From JASHUC01 sp963849095 (lineage in GTDB: Bacteria > Pseudomonadota > Gammaproteobacteria > Steroidobacterales > Steroidobacteraceae): 64,000 nt of DNA. Every line of letters starts with the position of its first letter. Position 1 is the stretch's first letter. The position numbers and the translations under genes are program-made. Positions 60,901 to 64,000 of this stretch are shown in pieces. The notes under the pieces were generated by a model. That model was not told the origin of the DNA. It was given only the letters and a program-made list of their open reading frames with translations, and ran no database searches. The DNA lies in NCBI GenBank assembly GCA_963849095.1, contig CAWKGA010000010.1, positions 241,964 to 305,963 on the forward strand, in the 5' to 3' direction.

Positions 60901-63900
60901 TGGTCGCGCTCATGGGGAACTGGCCCGTCGTGCCCCAGTTTGCGGTCGTCTGGCGTGCGGCCATGCCGGTGCCGGTGACCGTATCGCTATCGATGTTGCC
61001 GAAGGCGTCGAAGCCGAAGGATTCGGTCACCTGGTACGCGCTCGAGGGCTGGGTGACCACTTGCGAGTAGCGGCAGTTGGTGACGTCGGGCGTAAACTGC
61101 TTGGTGATCGTGACGGGGCTGCCCGTCGAGGCGGTGTCGGCGACCTGCGTCTCGGTAAACAGATTCAAGCACCAGGTGCTGGTGTCCGCGTCGGGGGTGT
61201 TCGTCGTCGTCGTCGTCCAGGACTGGCCGTAGTACGGCGAGCTGCCATCTTCGTCCGTGCGGGTGGTGGCGATGCTCGTCGCGTTGCCGTAGTCATCGTA
61301 GGTGTAGCTCGTCGAGGTGGTCGAAACGAGTTCACCGTTCTGGGCCCCGCCTACTTCATAGCGATTCAGAACCTGGCTGGCGACATACGGAAAGTAGCGT
61401 TGCTCATAGGATGTGCTGTTGAGCTCGGTGACCGCCGGGGTGCCGATGAGAGTGAAGATGTCCTGGTTGCCGGCATTGTTGTTCTGGGAGAGGATCCCAG
61501 TCGGCATTCCCGTGTATGGAAACGCGCGGTCGTAGTCCGAGGTCTGATAGATTCCATTGCGAGAATCGAGCATTCCGTGTGCCGAAAAGCCTGAAAAGCC
61601 CCGGCCTTGCAGGTTCTTCCAAGCTCCAGAGTAGTAGTGCGACTGCTGATACGTGGCACCGCTTGCGCTGGTCGGATCGCTGAAGGTCACTTGATTGACG
61701 AGATAGATCGGCCCCAGGTAATCCTCATACGGATACTGCGCATCGTTCGTTCCGAAGTAGATGCTGTTCTGTCCCTGGATCATGGAGACGTAAGTCGGGC
61801 TCGCGCTGTTCCCATACCCGTCGGTGACCGAGGTCAGCAGATCGGGCGGCTGGCCGACATCGTTGTGGAGATAGTAGGCGAAGTTGCCTGTGCTTTCGGT
61901 AAAGCCGAGGTCGTCCAAGCCGTCCCCGTTGGCATCGAAGGTCACAATTGAGCCTGAGTACGGTATCGAGATCTCAGTGGCGGAACCAAATCCGGTACCG
62001 GTCGAGAGCTGAACGTACAGGGCGCTGCCGTTCGCTTCGAGGAGGTCCGTTCGGCCGTCGCCATTCCAGTCGATGGTCCCTACCACATCGTACGTCGCAA
62101 CCAACCCAGTCGCGACGCTGCCGTTACACCCGGAGATATACACCAGTAGGGAGTTAATTATTGCGTCTGTGCACGCGTCGTCGTTTATATTGGCGAATTG
62201 GGGGGGTGGAATATCGCCCGCCCCGTAATCGATGGCGGCGGCCTCGAACGTCCCGCCGGTCTGCGAGATGAGTTCTTGGACGATGGTGCCTGTTTCTACG
62301 CAGACTCCACGTTCCATCGCAGCGCATGCGATGGTCCAAAGCGCGAGGTCCTGGCGTCCGTCGCCGTTGAAGTCAAAGCCGCGCAGCCGTCCCGGTTGAG
62401 TTTGGGGAGTGATGAGACTGGCGCTCAGATAATCTTCTGCGATCGTTTCCGTGTACGCCGTCACCACCGTGGAACTGAAGGAAACGGTGCCCCCACTGCT
62501 CGTGTTCAATCGGGTCGTGAGGTAGGGGTAACGAGTCGAATTCCAGTAGAGAGCCACCAGATCCGGCAGCCCATCACCATTGATGTCGGCGATCGCAAAC
62601 TGGACGGCGGTGGTGTCGAATGCGAGACCCGTACTCGTGCCGACGAACGAGGAACCGTTCCAAGTGTAGTAGTACCAGGTTCCCCCATTGTCTACCAGAA
62701 TGCCATCTTTCCCTGTGCCGAGCAGGTCACCCAATAAAATGTTGGTCGTCACCCCCGATGCGGGGACCGGGATACCGGTACTGACAGGGGTTGAGTAGCC
62801 ACTCGCCGAGCCGAAGGTGACGTACAGGGTGTTGGAGTAATCATAAATCAGATCGTGATACCCATCGCCGTTGAAGTCGTAATTCGCGGACATGATGGCT
62901 GCGGGGGGAATCGGTGGCGTGGTCGCTGTGGTGGACACCCCTACACCGCCGTTCTGATACGTGATCGTCGTCGCGGGATAGCAGTTGGCGCTGCCGGAGC
63001 CCGAGCCGCACTCCTCGACGCTGATGAGCTCATCGCGGCCGGTGGTGGGAGACTGCTGATAGGTGAGGGTGTAGGTCCGCTCAACCGTGCCCCCGTAGCT
63101 CACCGTGATCGAACCGAGCAAATCCGGGTTCTGAACAGGAGTGCCCGCGACATAGAGGGCGGGTGAGCTCTGAGCCACATTGGCGCCGTAAGTGAACTGC
63201 ATCGTGTAGTTGTAAGTGCTCGAGCCCGAGCTGCTCGGCGTCCAGGAGATGGTGCTCGGCACCGCCGTGCCCGTTGCGGTGCTGTAGGTGATCGTCATGG
63301 TATTGCCCGCCCGGTCGCTCACCTCGTTGAGCATCCAGACCCAGGCAGTGCTCGTGCCAGAGGCCAGCACCTGGGAATTGTTACCGCCGCTGCCGCTGCT
63401 GTTCTCACCGTACTGGTAGGTCAACCCGTTCGCGGTCTGTACGATAAAGTACGCTGGGCCATTGCCCGCGGAGCCATAGGCTGTGACGTTGGCGAAATTG
63501 GCGACCTCGGTCTGGTAGGTCGAGCCGGCCTCCCCATAGGTGCCGGACGTGAGGCGCAGGCGCTGGCCGTCCAGGCAATACACATCGCTCATCGTCAGGG
63601 TGATCGGGGCCGGTGCGGCATCCTGCGCATAGGTCTGATTGCACCGGTAGATGGAACTCAGGCCCGAGAGACTCCAACCGACGCCGACATATCCGATGCC
63701 CTGCTGGCTGCTGTAGGTGAGGGCCATGCTCGGCTGCAGCCCATTCGGGCCGCGGGGTGCCCAGATGGGGATGGTGTATGTCGCCGCTCCGGTCGGCGAG
63801 ACCGCGAAGGTTCCCTTGGTTCGTCCGACCGCCGACTGCGCCGCCGCGACGCCAGCTCCGGCGAGCAGAGCAACCGAGACGACAGACACCAGGATCCGGT

Positions 63901-63922
63901 TCATCGCAACGGCTCTGTTCAC
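57905..63922 (-). CDS. SpvB/Rhs-repeat protein with atypical C-terminal tail
   Basis: 2005 aa from a GTG at 63922 with GGGAGGGG upstream. Signal peptide SVVSVALLAGAGVAAAQS; an SpvB-like N-terminal domain (LTYSSQQGIGYVGVGWSLSG); VCBS/FG-GAP repeats at about 335-680 (FNGDGYHDLIYDYS, INGDGLPDLVALY, FNGDGRQDLAL); a TcdB-middle-like part; many RHS/YD repeats (SYDLLNRP, GYDAAGNRTS, TYDALSRP); then the RHS core (AITGRFLSPDP, NPLTYTDPSGF) near residue 1775. The 230-residue tail is a Pro/Thr spacer and a beta-sandwich-like domain, not a recognised toxin. Exported via Sec. Role in contact-dependent toxicity or adhesion is open. Confidence 0.92.
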   Translation of the reverse strand: MNRAVAMNRILVSVVSVALLAGAGVAAAQSAVGRTKGTFAVSPTGAATYTIPIWAPRGPNGLQPSMALTYSSQQGIGYVGVGWSLSGLSSIYRCNQTYAQDAAPAPITLTMSDVYCLDGQRLRLTSGTYGEAGSTYQTEVANFANVTAYGSAGNGPAYFIVQTANGLTYQYGENSSGSGGNNSQVLASGTSTAWVWMLNEVSDRAGNTMTITYSTATGTAVPSTISWTPSSSGSSTYNYTMQFTYGANVAQSSPALYVAGTPVQNPDLLGSITVSYGGTVERTYTLTYQQSPTTGRDELISVEECGSGSGSANCYPATTITYQNGGVGVSTTATTPPIPPAAIMSANYDFNGDGYHDLIYDYSNTLYVTFGSASGYSTPVSTGIPVPASGVTTNILLGDLLGTGKDGILVDNGGTWYYYTWNGSSFVGTSTGLAFDTTAVQFAIADINGDGLPDLVALYWNSTRYPYLTTRLNTSSGGTVSFSSTVVTAYTETIAEDYLSASLITPQTQPGRLRGFDFNGDGRQDLALWTIACAAMERGVCVETGTIVQELISQTGGTFEAAAIDYGAGDIPPPQFANINDDACTDAIINSLLVYISGCNGSVATGLVATYDVVGTIDWNGDGRTDLLEANGSALYVQLSTGTGFGSATEISIPYSGSIVTFDANGDGLDDLGFTESTGNFAYYLHNDVGQPPDLLTSVTDGYGNSASPTYVSMIQGQNSIYFGTNDAQYPYEDYLGPIYLVNQVTFSDPTSASGATYQQSHYYSGAWKNLQGRGFSGFSAHGMLDSRNGIYQTSDYDRAFPYTGMPTGILSQNNNAGNQDIFTLIGTPAVTELNSTSYEQRYFPYVASQVLNRYEVGGAQNGELVSTTSTSYTYDDYGNATSIATTRTDEDGSSPYYGQSWTTTTTNTPDADTSTWCLNLFTETQVADTASTGSPVTITKQFTPDVTNCRYSQVVTQPSSAYQVTESFGFDAFGNIDSDTVTGTGMAARQTTANWGTTGQFPMSATNPSGATTNFNYNFSYGLMSSVTDPNNLTTSLQYDGFGRKTKENRPDGTYTQWTYVNCVDWGGCLLGSNTLALSFYDYNTNGSVESDGTTYYDELQRPLLTDTLMLGGAYNRVDTRYDNLGRTVEQSAPCLMTTVTTPCTYWTTTSYDLLNRPTEVQRPISSTDSTLQTTTYSYAGPTTTVTDPLSNTKTTVTDVNGWLRETKDAYGYTVTLGYDAAGNRTSATDSLGHTLGTQTYAYGVGSFLTSASDADLGRGTYTVDALGERTGWTDAKGQSFSMTYDALSRPLTRTEPDLFTQWTWGSSASSDNIGKLQSVCTGTGTNPTNCTSSPGYSETETYDSDGRPSKRAITLPSAGTFTYSWQYNATTGLLNTLTYPTSASGYALQLQYGYQDGILQSITDVSDTPNVTVWQANAANPAGQVTQETLGNGIVTNRAYDAVTHWPGSIQSGVNGGSGVKNLAFLYDEMGDVTQRQDNNLSLTENVYYDNDYRFGSSNLNGTQNLSVSYDAMGDITSRSDIAGGATWTYDTVHLHAVDQAGSSSYTYGPYDANGNPGLARGAAIGWSSYNYPTTFDASTGEEFAFSYGPDRRRWQQIYENAEGVTETTDYVGTLMEQVSQGGFVTDRDYIYAGSEPVAVYSLSSRGNILNYFLTDHQGSPSDITNSSGQTVVNESYTAFGERRDPTTWSGSASSSDLNASEAITRQAYTFQTALGEDTGFTHMNGRVQDAITGRFLSPDPTLQDPTNAQNYMRYSYVLNNPLTYTDPSGFMLQCTMLVLPFTLAPPQIDPDGTGPPDTSSLQEVVVSAAAPTTYLFIPICYDDGQDDINDNEANIPYPSLPPSPPSPSPTGGTSGAPSPTPPPTPKPPPTPKPPPTPACGSSQGIPEGETLSPASPSGGIFTSGSNSVNVSGYGSQLQVAVTNLTAPPLLAVVHVSFQEGNVKLGENGANIPLGTTATFRSDTLGVLGPPLSMQVTINVQNDVGEVSAQFCTIGAAGREQAQ
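58284..58337. repeat. 18-bp tandem repeat in the Rhs tail
   Basis: Three 18-bp units (58284-58301, 58302-58319, 58320-58337) encode the Pro/Thr/Lys spacer (PTPKPP units) between the RHS core and the C-terminal domain. Length variation between strains would change spacer length only. Confidence 0.8.
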
Positions 63923-64000
63923 AGAGACCCCTCCCGCACAGCGTTTGAGACGCGGGCCAACTCGACCTTCACAACGATGGAGAACTACGGTCGAGAGAGT

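Overview
The window is high-GC proteobacterial chromosome with no rRNA, tRNA or CRISPR array that I can see. Gene content (TonB-linked proteins, SpvB/Rhs protein, DUF6152, tannase, PobA, gallate dioxygenase, RES-Xre and BrnTA pairs) suggests an environmental, aromatic-degrading gammaproteobacterium, perhaps near Steroidobacteraceae, or a betaproteobacterium. This placement is an inference from gene content only.

Region 1 (1-16.7 kb) is mostly stable chromosome: a Tat-exported metallo-beta-lactamase-fold protein, a TraB/GumN protein coupled to a metallophosphoesterase, a DHA2 MFS pump, gallate dioxygenase (galA), a three-gene run (904-aa exported unknown, MFS, TonB-like protein), cardiolipin synthase, S1/P1 nuclease, a TMEM165/GDT1 transporter, and a divergent pair of a D-2-hydroxyacid dehydrogenase and a LigW-like 5-carboxyvanillate decarboxylase. 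Region 2 (16.7-31.2 kb) has a RES-Xre toxin-antitoxin pair bracketed by two copies of a palindrome, a c-type cytochrome, a tannase-pobA operon with a divergent AraC regulator, a PadR regulator with a perfect operator-like repeat and its coupled membrane protein, a double-length MoaF protein with a Tat NTF2-like partner, YceI, HIT, a tRNA-dihydrouridine synthase and small exported proteins. galA, ligW-like, pobA and tannase together point to use of lignin- and tannin-derived aromatics (esters to 4-hydroxybenzoate to protocatechuate; 5-carboxyvanillate to vanillate; gallate ring cleavage), though the genes are scattered rather than in one operon.

Region 3 (31.2-45.9 kb) is an accessory, decaying zone: BrnT/BrnA, a complete IS21-family element with arrays of 23-bp terminal repeats, an MFS pseudogene with two frameshifts, a TRIC channel, a double-CDGSH protein, a disulfide-reductase flavoprotein coupled to an M20 amidohydrolase, a TonB-receptor remnant, a pentanucleotide repeat, an orphan HTH gene, a truncated tyrosine integrase, a ruined CDGSH fragment, an IS1634-type element and a 25% GC patch.

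Region 4 (45.9-64 kb) holds the most interesting material. A tightly packed five-gene minus-strand operon (45857-51767) encodes an alpha/beta-hydrolase lipoprotein, a small membrane protein, a membrane-anchored DUF2235 hydrolase, a second membrane protein and a peptidoglycan-binding-domain lipoprotein; it looks like an envelope-spanning lipase/esterase machine that I cannot match to a named system. It is followed by conjugation debris (a traD-like coupling protein, a frame-broken traD fragment, an orphan membrane protein), an IS3-family element, and a 2005-aa SpvB/Rhs protein translationally coupled to a small exported protein that may be its partner or immunity factor.
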